This document shows positions 1-7,044 of a stretch of DNA of 10,889 bases, piece by piece. The stretch comes from Parafilimonas sp. GTDB lineage: Bacteria; Bacteroidota; Bacteroidia; Chitinophagales; Chitinophagaceae. Below the pieces are notes generated by a model. The model worked only from the letters and a program-made list of their open reading frames with translations. It was not told where the DNA came from and made no database searches. The first letter of the stretch is position 1; each line of letters opens with the position of its first letter. The DNA is taken from assembly GCA_025927795.1 (NCBI GenBank), contig JAICKT010000135.1, positions 1 through 10,889 on the forward strand, given 5' to 3'. Position numbers and translations under genes: made by a program.

Positions 1-92
1 ATCAGCTTTTGTTCCGGCAGACAGTTTGCCATTGCCATGCCAAATACCTAAACAGTTAGCTGCTACTTTAAAGACGCTACCAGCCAGACAAA
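1..92. other. Edge sequence without a recognised gene
   Basis: No recognisable gene lies downstream of the reductase stop. A short imperfect inverted repeat is visible, TTTGCCAT (25-32) against ATGCCAAA (37-44), 7 of 8 positions pairing around a 4-nt loop. It has no following T-run, so I do not call it a terminator. Short open frames cross the edge on both strands but resemble no family I know. Confidence 0.3.
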
Positions 93-1094
93 CTAATTGA
101 CCTTAACAACAACTTTACCTTTTGCACGACCCGTTTCTATATAAGACATAGCTTCATTAGTTTGTTCAAATGGAAACACTTTATCAATAACAGGTTTTAT
201 AACACCCGACTCTATTAGTTTTGTAATTTCACTTAACTGTTCGCCTTGTGCTCTCATAAAAAGAAAAGAAAAGTTTACACCAAGACGTTTTGCTTTTTTC
301 CTGATGTTGGCACTCAAAAATTTCAATACTGTTTTCAAAAACCAATTTGCATTAATTTCTTTTCCAAAATCAGGATCGGGCGGACCAGAAATAGAAATAA
401 TTTTTCCACCGGTCTTTAATATTTGCAGCGATTTCTCAAGTGTCTTTGTATCCTGGCTATTCAGCACCACATCGTAATCTTTTAGTATTGTTTCAAAATC
501 CTCTTTTTTGTAATCAATAATAATATCTGCACCCAAACTTTTTACTAAATCAATATTTGTGGTACTTGTTGTTGTAGCCACAGTAGCACCCAAATGTTTC
601 ACCAACTGAATTGCAAATGTGCCTACACCGCCAGAACCTGCTTGAATGAAAACCTTTTGCCCTTTTTTCAGATTCGCTTTTTCAATCAATGCCTGCCACG
701 CAGTCAAACCAACTAATGGTATAGATGCGGCTTCTTCCATAGAAAGATTTTTTGGTTTCATCGCAACATCCTTTTCATTCATAGAAATGAATTCTGCAAA
801 AGTCCCAATCCGATGGTCTGCAGGTCTGGCATAAACCTCATCGCCAACTTTGAATTTGCTGATATTTGAACCAACTTTCGTTACAACACCTGCTAAATCG
901 TGACCCAAAATGAATGGAGGTTTATACGGCAAAATGAGTTTGAATTCTCCATTTCTGATTTTTGAATCCAATTGATTTACACTTGCTGAATGTATTTGTA
1001 CCAATACATCATTCCCCTTTACAACCGGTTCTGCTATATCAGTTAGTCGCAATTCTTCTTTTTTACCGTAGTGATTTACTATGAATGCTTCCAT
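93..1094 (-). CDS. Zinc-less NADP-dependent alcohol dehydrogenase / quinone oxidoreductase family protein
   Basis: A 333-residue medium-chain dehydrogenase/reductase. The N-terminal GroES-like domain carries GHDLAG at about 64-69, followed by the VGDEVYA turn near 83-89. The Rossmann domain shows the nucleotide-binding run AGSGGVGTFAIQL at about 152-164. The zinc-binding cysteines of true alcohol dehydrogenases are absent, which fits the quinone oxidoreductase/crotonase-like branch that reduces quinones or enones with NADPH. It is the second gene of an operon: its ATG lies 4 bp after the SDR stop codon. It ends in TAG. Cytoplasmic. Linkage to an HxlR-type regulator suggests a role in electrophile or quinone detoxification, but the substrate cannot be read from the sequence. 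Confidence 0.9.
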   Translation of the reverse strand: MEAFIVNHYGKKEELRLTDIAEPVVKGNDVLVQIHSASVNQLDSKIRNGEFKLILPYKPPFILGHDLAGVVTKVGSNISKFKVGDEVYARPADHRIGTFAEFISMNEKDVAMKPKNLSMEEAASIPLVGLTAWQALIEKANLKKGQKVFIQAGSGGVGTFAIQLVKHLGATVATTTSTTNIDLVKSLGADIIIDYKKEDFETILKDYDVVLNSQDTKTLEKSLQILKTGGKIISISGPPDPDFGKEINANWFLKTVLKFLSANIRKKAKRLGVNFSFLFMRAQGEQLSEITKLIESGVIKPVIDKVFPFEQTNEAMSYIETGRAKGKVVVKVN

Positions 1095-1098
1095 TCTT

Positions 1099-1905
1099 CT
1101 ATTTTTTAAATTTGTTGATATTTTTAGTTATAGCATTTTCAAATGTTTTGAATGAAAAATACTGTATAGCAGGGAACAAAGTAGAACCTTTGCCCACTGG
1201 ATGATTGAAATTTGGGTTTTCATTTTCAACTAATTTTAAAAGAGTTTCAACAACAGCGGTTGGCTCTTCTGATTTTGTAAATAAATCTTTTGTATAATCT
1301 TCCAGTTTTGTACGATATGCGTCGTAATCACTTATTTTATTTTCCGCAACTATAGAGTTAGTGACTATATTGGTTTTGAAACCAACTGGCTCAACCATAG
1401 AAACTTTTATATTAAATTCATTTAGTTCAAAACGCAGCGCTCTGAAATAACCTTCAAGTGCGTGCTTGGAAGCAGCGTAATAAGCACCGCCTGGAAGACT
1501 GATTAACCCCATAATAGAGCCTACTGTAATTATTTTACCAAAACGTTGTTTTCTAAAATAGGGCAGTAACTCATTGGTTAGTTTTACCGTTCCCCAAAAG
1601 TTGGTTTCTAATTGTTTCTTGCCTTGCTCTATAGTAGTTTCTTCGCCAAGTCCAGACAAATAAAAACCTGCATTGTTTATCAAAACATCTAATTGTTTGA
1701 TTTCGGTAAAAAGTTGTTTGCCAAAAGATTTGATAGAATTGTCATCAGTAATATCCAATGTCAATATTTTGAATGGCAATGACGACTGACTTTTTTCAGG
1801 GTTACGGCTTGTACCTATTACATGGTAGCCGCTTTGGTGAAGCTTGTTAGCGATAAGAAGTCCAAAGCCCGAAGATGCTCCTGTTACTAAAATTGTTTGT
1901 TTCAT
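1099..1905 (-). CDS. Short-chain dehydrogenase/reductase (SDR)
   Basis: A 268-residue classical SDR. It has the cofactor motif TGASSGFG (8-15), NNAG (77-80), catalytic Ser near 130 (VGSIMG), and YAASK with catalytic Tyr143 and Lys147. Length and motif spacing are normal, so the enzyme looks intact. It is the first gene of the minus-strand operon. A TTG-N18-TATATTTG promoter lies upstream at 1945-1973, leaving a leader of roughly 36 nt. That promoter overlaps two copies of a 17-bp palindrome, so the operon is probably repressed by the divergent HxlR protein. The stop is TAG. Which carbonyl or alcohol it acts on is unknown. Confidence 0.92.
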   Translation of the reverse strand: MKQTILVTGASSGFGLLIANKLHQSGYHVIGTSRNPEKSQSSLPFKILTLDITDDNSIKSFGKQLFTEIKQLDVLINNAGFYLSGLGEETTIEQGKKQLETNFWGTVKLTNELLPYFRKQRFGKIITVGSIMGLISLPGGAYYAASKHALEGYFRALRFELNEFNIKVSMVEPVGFKTNIVTNSIVAENKISDYDAYRTKLEDYTKDLFTKSEEPTAVVETLLKLVENENPNFNHPVGKGSTLFPAIQYFSFKTFENAITKNINKFKK

Positions 1906-1926
1906 TTTTTATTGTTTTGTAATTTT

Positions 1927-1943
1927 ACTTGCAAATTGCAAGT
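1927..1943. promoter_or_regulatory. Operator copy 1 (17-bp palindrome), putative HxlR site
   Basis: ACTTGCAAATTGCAAGT has perfect 8-bp arms around a central A. It is identical to a second copy 32 bp away centre to centre, about three helical turns, so both lie on the same face of the DNA. This copy sits immediately downstream of the SDR -7 element, over its expected transcription start. Binding by the adjacent HxlR protein is inference from position, symmetry and duplication. Confidence 0.8.
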
Positions 1944-1944
1944 G

Positions 1945-1973
1945 CAAATATATAACCTACTTGCAAATTGCAA
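1945..1973 (-). promoter_or_regulatory. Promoter of the SDR-reductase operon
   Basis: On the minus strand TTG (1973-1971) is followed after 18 nt by TATATTTG (1952-1945), matching the Bacteroidota -33/-7 pattern TTG/TAnnTTTG. The -33 element lies inside operator copy 2, and the -7 element ends 1 bp before operator copy 1. A dimer on either site should block RNA polymerase. Confidence 0.7.
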
Positions 1974-1975
1974 GT
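1959..1975. promoter_or_regulatory. Operator copy 2 (17-bp palindrome), putative HxlR site
   Basis: Second perfect copy of ACTTGCAAATTGCAAGT, starting 19 bp upstream of the regulator's ATG. It covers the -33 element of the divergent SDR promoter. It may also cover the regulator's own promoter: on the plus strand TTG (1936-1938), 19 nt, then TACTTG (1958-1963) is a weak -33/-7 candidate, which would imply autoregulation. Confidence 0.8.
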
Positions 1976-1993
1976 GATTTTCAAATATTTTTT

Positions 1994-2410
1994 ATGAAAC
2001 TGAAAAAAAGGTCTGATTGCCCTGTTAGCACTTCGCTTGATATATGGGGCGATAAGTGGTCACTGTTAATTATCAGGGACCTTATGTTTGCAAAAGAATG
2101 CACCTATGGCGACTTTTTAAAAGCGCCGGAACATATAGCCACGAATATTTTGGCTTCAAGGTTACAAGCACTTGAAGAAAATAAGATCATTGAAAAATTA
2201 GATCACCCGGAGAGCAAAGCAAAAGTGTTATACAGGTTAACTAAAAAAGGAATTGACTTGCTTCCTATAATGATTGAAATAAACTTATGGGCTGAAAAAT
2301 ATTTTCCTATACCGGCAAACAGAAAAGCAATGTTGAAAGAGGTGAAAAAAGATAAGATTGCATTTATTAAATCAATGACTAAAGAATTGGAGAGACAAGA
2401 TGTTAGATAA
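1994..2410 (+). CDS. HxlR-family winged-helix transcriptional regulator
   Basis: A 138-residue regulator. It has the family N-terminus CPVSTSLDIWGDKWSLLIIRD (from Cys9), the recognition region around TNILASRLQALEENKIIEK (50-68), and the wing ending YRLTKKG (80-86). I start it at the ATG at 1994. The frame is open further upstream to 1844, but that would overlap the SDR gene and run through both operators. Cys9 sits where redox-sensing HxlR proteins such as YodB and HypR keep their conserved N-terminal cysteine; a second cysteine is at 36. It is divergent from the SDR/reductase operon. The likely role is a dimeric repressor of that operon, released by quinones or other electrophiles. Family assignment is firm, the inducer is inferred. 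Confidence 0.92.
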   Translation: MKLKKRSDCPVSTSLDIWGDKWSLLIIRDLMFAKECTYGDFLKAPEHIATNILASRLQALEENKIIEKLDHPESKAKVLYRLTKKGIDLLPIMIEINLWAEKYFPIPANRKAMLKEVKKDKIAFIKSMTKELERQDVR

Positions 2411-2529
2411 ATTATTATTAAATATTTCTAACACCTAAGAAGCTAATGACTGGACAAAAAAGCAAGCAGTTAAAGTATTGCTGCAAGCAAGGCAGGTACG
2501 ATGATACCAACTTTATTCTATATCTCTCA

Positions 2530-3522
2530 TCACCCAAAATCCAACTCTGTATTATCACCAATATTTAATGTGCGGCTTAATCCTTTTATGCTGGCATCGC
2601 TGCCAATAAGAGAATTATCAATTACAACTTCAAAGAGATTTGTATAAGAGCCGATGATGCTGTCACGAACAACAGAATATTCAAGCGTGGTATTGGGTCC
2701 AACAGAAACATGCGGACCAACGATTGCATTCTTTAAATGGCAGCCCGTACCAATACTTACCGGTGGAATTATGATAGAGTTTTCTGAATGAATGTTTTTA
2801 TCTATTTCACCGCCAAACTTTTTAAGCAAGGTTGTATTACTTTCAAGCAGTGTTTCTTTTTTACCGCAATCGTACCAGTTCTTTACTTTAAACGATTTAA
2901 ATTTTACGCCGCGGCGAATCATGCAATCAAGCGCATCAGTAAGATTATATTCGCCATAACTTTTTATGTTCTGCCTGAATAAATATTCAAGACATTCAAA
3001 CAAAATTGCGGTGTCTTTTATTTTATAAATTCCTACCAATGCCATATTGCTTTTTGGTATAGCAGGTTTTTCAATTACATGATCAATCATGCCTTCTTCA
3101 GAAAGTTCAGCCACACCAAAACTGCGTGGATCATCTACTTTTTTTATACCTAATAAATTGCAGTCAGCCGATATTACTTCCTGAATATTGTAATCACAAA
3201 TTGTATCTCCAAGCGTAACCAGCAATTCATCAGTACCAACAATTGTTTTAGTTAATTCGATTGCATGACCTGTGCCCTGCCGTTCATTCTGATAAACAAA
3301 ATGGCAGGTAAGTTCAGGATATGTTTGCAGTACATATTCGTGAATTTTTTCGCCGAGATATCCAACTATAAAAATAAATTCATGTATGCCGGCAGCATGT
3401 AATTGGTCAACAATAAAACTTAAAATTGTTTTACCTGCAATCGGTATTAATGCTTTGGGTTGTGTGTAAGTATGCGGTCGCAGTTTAGTACCCGCACCTG
3501 CAACCGGAATTATTGCTTTCAT
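2530..3522 (-). CDS. Sugar-phosphate nucleotidyltransferase with C-terminal left-handed beta-helix
   Basis: A 330-residue protein. The N-terminal NTP_transferase domain has GAGTKLRPHTYTQPK (9-23), QGTGHAI (82-88), LGD (104-106), EKP (151-153) and YDCG (217-220). From about 245 to 320 isoleucine- and glycine-rich hexapeptide-like repeats form a left-handed beta-helix. This architecture occurs in enzymes joining NTP to a sugar-1-phosphate, for example glucose-1-phosphate thymidylyltransferase or mannose-1-phosphate guanylyltransferase; the exact sugar and nucleotide are not determinable. The usual Arg of the G-x-G-T-R-L signature is Lys13. It stands alone on the minus strand, divergent from guaB, with a possible -7 element at 3569-3576. 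It likely supplies activated sugar for cell-envelope glycans. Confidence 0.88.
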   Translation of the reverse strand: MKAIIPVAGAGTKLRPHTYTQPKALIPIAGKTILSFIVDQLHAAGIHEFIFIVGYLGEKIHEYVLQTYPELTCHFVYQNERQGTGHAIELTKTIVGTDELLVTLGDTICDYNIQEVISADCNLLGIKKVDDPRSFGVAELSEEGMIDHVIEKPAIPKSNMALVGIYKIKDTAILFECLEYLFRQNIKSYGEYNLTDALDCMIRRGVKFKSFKVKNWYDCGKKETLLESNTTLLKKFGGEIDKNIHSENSIIIPPVSIGTGCHLKNAIVGPHVSVGPNTTLEYSVVRDSIIGSYTNLFEVVIDNSLIGSDASIKGLSRTLNIGDNTELDFG

Positions 3523-3568
3523 CAGATAACTTTTGCCATTTCGCTTCTAACATTTACGCTTGCACAAA

Positions 3569-3576
3569 CAAATTTA
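3569..3576 (-). promoter_or_regulatory. Putative -7 element for the nucleotidyltransferase
   Basis: On the minus strand TAAATTTG fits TAnnTTTG and would give a leader of about 43 nt. No convincing TTG lies at -33, so this is tentative. Confidence 0.4.
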
Positions 3577-3622
3577 ATTGTTAATCTGACACTAATGATT
3601 TTTGATTTGAAAACATGAAATT

Positions 3623-3653
3623 TTGCACTCAATTATTTACTGCTATATCTTTG
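3623..3653 (+). promoter_or_regulatory. guaB promoter, implying a leaderless transcript
   Basis: TTG (3623-3625), 20 nt, then TATCTTTG (3646-3653) matches the Bacteroidota -33/-7 consensus. With the final G at about -4, transcription would begin at or within a base or two of the guaB ATG at 3657, leaving no room for a ribosome-binding site. Confidence 0.65.
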
Positions 3654-3656
3654 CAC

Positions 3657-5156
3657 ATGGCAACAATCTCTGATACTTCTGCAAAACAATTTAAACAAAC
3701 ACGTTTTTTTGGTGAAGGCTTAACGTTCGATGACGTTCTTTTAATGCCGGCTTACAGCCAGGTACTTCCACGCGAAACTGATCTTTCCACACGCCTTACA
3801 AAAACATTGCGACTAAATATTCCCATGCTTTCTGCAGCAATGGATACTGTTACGGAGGCCAATCTTGCAATTGCTTTGGCAAGAGAAGGTGGCATTGGTA
3901 TTTTACATAAAAATATGAGCATCGAAAAACAGGCAGAGCAGGTAAGAAAAGTAAAGCGTAGTGAAAGTGGATTGATTATAGATCCGATTACTTTACTGGC
4001 CGATGCGACGATTGGTGATGCATTAAAACTGATGAAAGAAAACCGTATTGGCGGAATACCTATTGTTGATAAAAATAATGTGTTGGTTGGCATTCTTACC
4101 AATCGTGATTTGCGTTTTGAAGACGATAAAAGAAAGAAGGTGAAAGAAGTAATGACAAAAGAAAATCTTATTACCGCACCGGATGGAATGAATCTTAAGA
4201 AAGCAGAAATTATTCTTCATAAATATAAAATTGAAAAATTACCTGTTGTAAATAAAGAAGGAAAACTTACAGGCTTGGTTACATATCGCGATATTCTTCA
4301 ACTAAGAAATTTTCCAAACGCAATAAAAGATGAGTTTGGAAGATTGTTCGTTGGCGCTGCATTAGGCATTACAAAAGATATTAATGATCGCGCTTCAGCA
4401 TTGGTACATGTTGGTGTTGATGTAGTAACACTCGACAGCGCACACGGACATAGTAAAGGTGTAATTAATGTTTTGAAACAACTAAAGAAAAGCTTTAAAG
4501 ACTTGCAGGTTATTGCTGGAAACGTTGGTACAGCAGTTGGCGCAAAAGCGTTAGCAGATGCAGGTGCAGATGCGGTAAAAGTTGGTATTGGCCCGGGTTC
4601 TATTTGTACAACACGAATTGTTGCAGGTGCAGGTGTACCGCAGCTTACAGCTATTATACAGGCAGCATCAGCATTAAAAAATAAAGGTGTTCCTGTTATT
4701 GCAGATGGCGGTATTCGTTACACCGGTGATATGGTAAAAGCGCTTGCAGCGGGAGCTGATACGGTAATGATGGGAAGTGTTTTTGCAGGCACCGAAGAAA
4801 GCCCCGGCGATACAATTATTTATGAAGGAAGAAAGTTTAAAGAATATCGTGGCATGGGCAGTATTGCTGCAATGGCTGAAGGCAGCAGTGACAGATATTT
4901 TCAGGATGTGGAAGATGGATTAAAAAAATTAGTGCCTGAAGGCATTGAAGGTCGCGTTGCATATAAAGGTTATTTAAGTGAAGTGGTTACACAATTTACC
5001 GGAGGCTTGCGTGCAGGCATGGGTTATTGCGGTGCAAAAAAAATTAAAGAATTACAACAGGCAACGTTTGTAAAAATTACGAATGCAGGTATGCGCGAAA
5101 GTCATGCACATGATATTGAAATAACAAGAGAGGCGCCAAATTACAGCAGAACGTAA
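3657..5156 (+). CDS. guaB: Inosine-5'-monophosphate dehydrogenase
   Basis: A 499-residue IMP dehydrogenase that oxidises IMP to XMP with NAD+, the committed step of GMP synthesis in the cytoplasm. It has the N-terminal GLTFDDVLL (21-29), a CBS-domain pair inserted at about 108-216, the catalytic loop GPGSICTTR with Cys317, and the flap DRYFQ with Arg413 and Tyr414 that activates water. Length is normal for the family. The frame is open upstream to an ATG at 3615, which would add 14 residues. I chose 3657 because the best promoter lies between the two ATGs and because family members begin shortly before the GLTFDDVLL segment. No clear terminator follows; the next gene converges after 74 bp. 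Confidence 0.96.
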   Translation: MATISDTSAKQFKQTRFFGEGLTFDDVLLMPAYSQVLPRETDLSTRLTKTLRLNIPMLSAAMDTVTEANLAIALAREGGIGILHKNMSIEKQAEQVRKVKRSESGLIIDPITLLADATIGDALKLMKENRIGGIPIVDKNNVLVGILTNRDLRFEDDKRKKVKEVMTKENLITAPDGMNLKKAEIILHKYKIEKLPVVNKEGKLTGLVTYRDILQLRNFPNAIKDEFGRLFVGAALGITKDINDRASALVHVGVDVVTLDSAHGHSKGVINVLKQLKKSFKDLQVIAGNVGTAVGAKALADAGADAVKVGIGPGSICTTRIVAGAGVPQLTAIIQAASALKNKGVPVIADGGIRYTGDMVKALAAGADTVMMGSVFAGTEESPGDTIIYEGRKFKEYRGMGSIAAMAEGSSDRYFQDVEDGLKKLVPEGIEGRVAYKGYLSEVVTQFTGGLRAGMGYCGAKKIKELQQATFVKITNAGMRESHAHDIEITREAPNYSRT

Positions 5157-5230
5157 TTGTTACTTGTTATCAATTGCAGGCAGCTTTAACTGGCTGAAAA
5201 TAGAGAAAGATTAATTGGCTTTAGCCACAT

Positions 5231-5773
5231 TTATAAAAGGGTATTTGCTGTGTATGATAATTTTCCATCGATAATTTTTGCAGGTTGAGTGTAACGATGT
5301 TCTTCTGATTTATTTATTTCCATGATGTGAAAAACAATCCATCCATTCAATTTCAAATAATCAGAAACCATTGAGCGATGACAACGCCACCAAACAGCTT
5401 CAGAACACATGTATGCAGTTTTTTGTTTGATGGCAATTTGTTCTAACTCATCAATACCTTTTTTAAAATCATCTGTTTCCATATAATCAGCATAACCACG
5501 AAAAGCAGGATGCCGCCATCCTGTATTTTTTGAATCTTTTTTCACTGGTCTTCTTCCGCCCAATAATTTTAAATGAACATAATTGATATTTTTTTCGGGC
5601 AATGAAACTTCAAGGTTTTCTTTATTGAAATGAGGATAACGGCGCGAGCCAGGAAAGCTTCTTATATCAACAATCATTTCAATATTGAATGACTGAAGCA
5701 TTGCAACAAAATGTTCCAGTGTTCTTGTTGAGTGACCGATGGTATAAATAATTTTTTGCTTTGCGGCATTCAT
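5231..5773 (-). CDS. DUF488 family protein
   Basis: A 180-residue DUF488 protein. Conserved segments are YTIGHSTR (10-17), DIRSFPGSRRYPHFN (36-50), LGGRR (71-75), GWRHPAFRGYADYM (85-98), MCSEAVWWRCHRSMVSDYL (122-140) and HRYTQPA (159-165). The CSE...CHR pattern with Cys123, Glu125, Cys131 and His132 is the family hallmark and probably forms the active or binding site. No biochemical function is firmly known to me for this family. I start at the ATG at 5773; an in-frame TTG 18 bp further upstream is possible but less likely. Divergent from the aminotransferase, with a 67-bp gap. No signal peptide or membrane segment. Confidence 0.88.
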   Translation of the reverse strand: MNAAKQKIIYTIGHSTRTLEHFVAMLQSFNIEMIVDIRSFPGSRRYPHFNKENLEVSLPEKNINYVHLKLLGGRRPVKKDSKNTGWRHPAFRGYADYMETDDFKKGIDELEQIAIKQKTAYMCSEAVWWRCHRSMVSDYLKLNGWIVFHIMEINKSEEHRYTQPAKIIDGKLSYTANTLL

Positions 5774-5828
5774 ATTAAGCAAATAAAACAAAAATTAATC
5801 CCAAACAAAAAATCATTTATTATTTATT

Positions 5829-5836
5829 TAGGTTTG
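5829..5836 (+). promoter_or_regulatory. Putative -7 element of the aminotransferase gene
   Basis: TAGGTTTG fits TAnnTTTG exactly and ends 4 bp before the first ATG at 5841. No TTG is visible at the expected -33 position. If used, transcription starts at about 5840, next to the start codon, as for guaB. Confidence 0.5.
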
Positions 5837-5840
5837 CTGT

Positions 5841-7040
5841 ATGTCAATGCTCACTATAAGCGAACGCGGAAAAATAATGCCGCCATCACCAATTCGCAAG
5901 CTGGTGCCTTATGCGGAAGCGGCAAAAAAGAAAGGCATAACGGTGTACCATTTAAATATTGGTCAGCCTGATATTGAAACACCAAAACCGGTTTTAGATG
6001 CTGTGCGAAAATCTGATTTTAAAATTTTAGAATACAGTCACAGTGCGGGCAACGAATCATACAGAAAAAAATTAGTTGAATATTACAAAAAGAATGGAAT
6101 TGATATTGATTACACTCAAATCATTATAACAACGGGCGGCAGTGAAGAAATTATTTTTGGATTTATGGCATGTATGGATGCTGGTGATGAAGTAATAATC
6201 CCTGAACCATTTTATGCAAACTATAATGGCTTTGCTGTTGCCGCAGGTGTAAATGTTGTGCCGATAAAATCAAATATTGAAAATGGTTTTGCTTTACCAC
6301 CAATTGAAGATTTTGAAAAAGTAATTACTAAAAAAACAAAAGCAATTGTTGTTTGCAATCCGAATAATCCAACCGGTTATTTGTATAGTAAAAATGAAAT
6401 GGAAGTTTTGAAGACAATCGCTTTAAAATATAATTTGTATTTGTTTGCCGATGAGGCTTACCGTGAGTTCTGTTACGAAAGCACACATTTCAGTGCTATG
6501 CAATTACAAGGTTGCGATGACAATGTGGTGTTGATGGATACGATTAGTAAACGTTACAGCAGTTGTGGTGCAAGAATTGGCGCTCTCATTACACGTAATA
6601 AAAATTTATTTGATACGGCAATGAAATTTGCGCAGGCAAGATTAAGCCCTCCTGGTTTTGGTCAAATTGCAGGCGAAGCTGCTATTGATTTACCTGATAA
6701 TTATTTTGATATAACCAAAGCAGAATATAAAGCACGCCGGGATTTAATTGTAAAAAGATTGAACGCAATGAAAGGTGTTTTCTGTCCAAATCCTGGTGGT
6801 GCATTTTATGCAATGGCAAGTTTGCCAATTGATGACAGCGATAAATTTTGTCAGTGGTTATTGGAAGATTTTAATTACAATAAACAAACAGTAATGCTTG
6901 CACCGGCAACCGGTTTTTATGGAACGGTAGGTTTAGGAAAAAATGAAGTGCGACTTGCTTATGTTTTAAATCTTGATTCAATTGAAAGAGCAATGGATTG
7001 TTTGGAAAATGCTTTGGAAAAATATCCAAATAAAAAATGA
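5841..7040 (+). CDS. Class I/II PLP-dependent aminotransferase (aspartate aminotransferase-like)
   Basis: A 399-residue fold-type I aminotransferase. It shows TTGGSEE (97-103) for cofactor phosphate binding, the NPNNPTG loop (173-179), DEAY (204-207), the PLP-anchoring Lys237 in DTISKRYSSCGARIG (233-247), and Arg371 in EVRLAY, which binds the substrate carboxylate. It transfers an amino group between an amino acid and a 2-oxo acid in the cytoplasm; the family includes aspartate, alanine and aromatic aminotransferases, and specificity cannot be fixed here. ATGs at 5841 and 5847 are both possible starts; the first is used. It ends 4 bp from the stop of the convergent PKD gene. Confidence 0.9.
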   Translation: MSMLTISERGKIMPPSPIRKLVPYAEAAKKKGITVYHLNIGQPDIETPKPVLDAVRKSDFKILEYSHSAGNESYRKKLVEYYKKNGIDIDYTQIIITTGGSEEIIFGFMACMDAGDEVIIPEPFYANYNGFAVAAGVNVVPIKSNIENGFALPPIEDFEKVITKKTKAIVVCNPNNPTGYLYSKNEMEVLKTIALKYNLYLFADEAYREFCYESTHFSAMQLQGCDDNVVLMDTISKRYSSCGARIGALITRNKNLFDTAMKFAQARLSPPGFGQIAGEAAIDLPDNYFDITKAEYKARRDLIVKRLNAMKGVFCPNPGGAFYAMASLPIDDSDKFCQWLLEDFNYNKQTVMLAPATGFYGTVGLGKNEVRLAYVLNLDSIERAMDCLENALEKYPNKK

Positions 7041-7044
7041 ATTA

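Noticed and set aside
1844..1993. N-terminal extension of the HxlR regulator
   Set aside because: It overlaps the SDR coding region and both operators, and the family begins a few residues before the conserved Cys-Pro at the 1994 start.
2446..2568. A 40-residue open frame on the plus strand
   Set aside because: It overlaps the end of the nucleotidyltransferase antisense, resembles no family and has no promoter or ribosome-binding site.
3615..3656. guaB starting at the upstream ATG
   Set aside because: It would add 14 residues unlike the family N-terminus and put a well-matched promoter inside the coding region.
5216..5227. Small hairpin TGGC/GCCA between guaB and the DUF488 gene as a terminator
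   Set aside because: The stem is only 4 bp and no T-run follows on either strand.
5774..5791. DUF488 gene starting at TTG (5791)
   Set aside because: An ATG 18 bp downstream gives a normal start just before the conserved YTIGHS segment; the six extra residues have no support.
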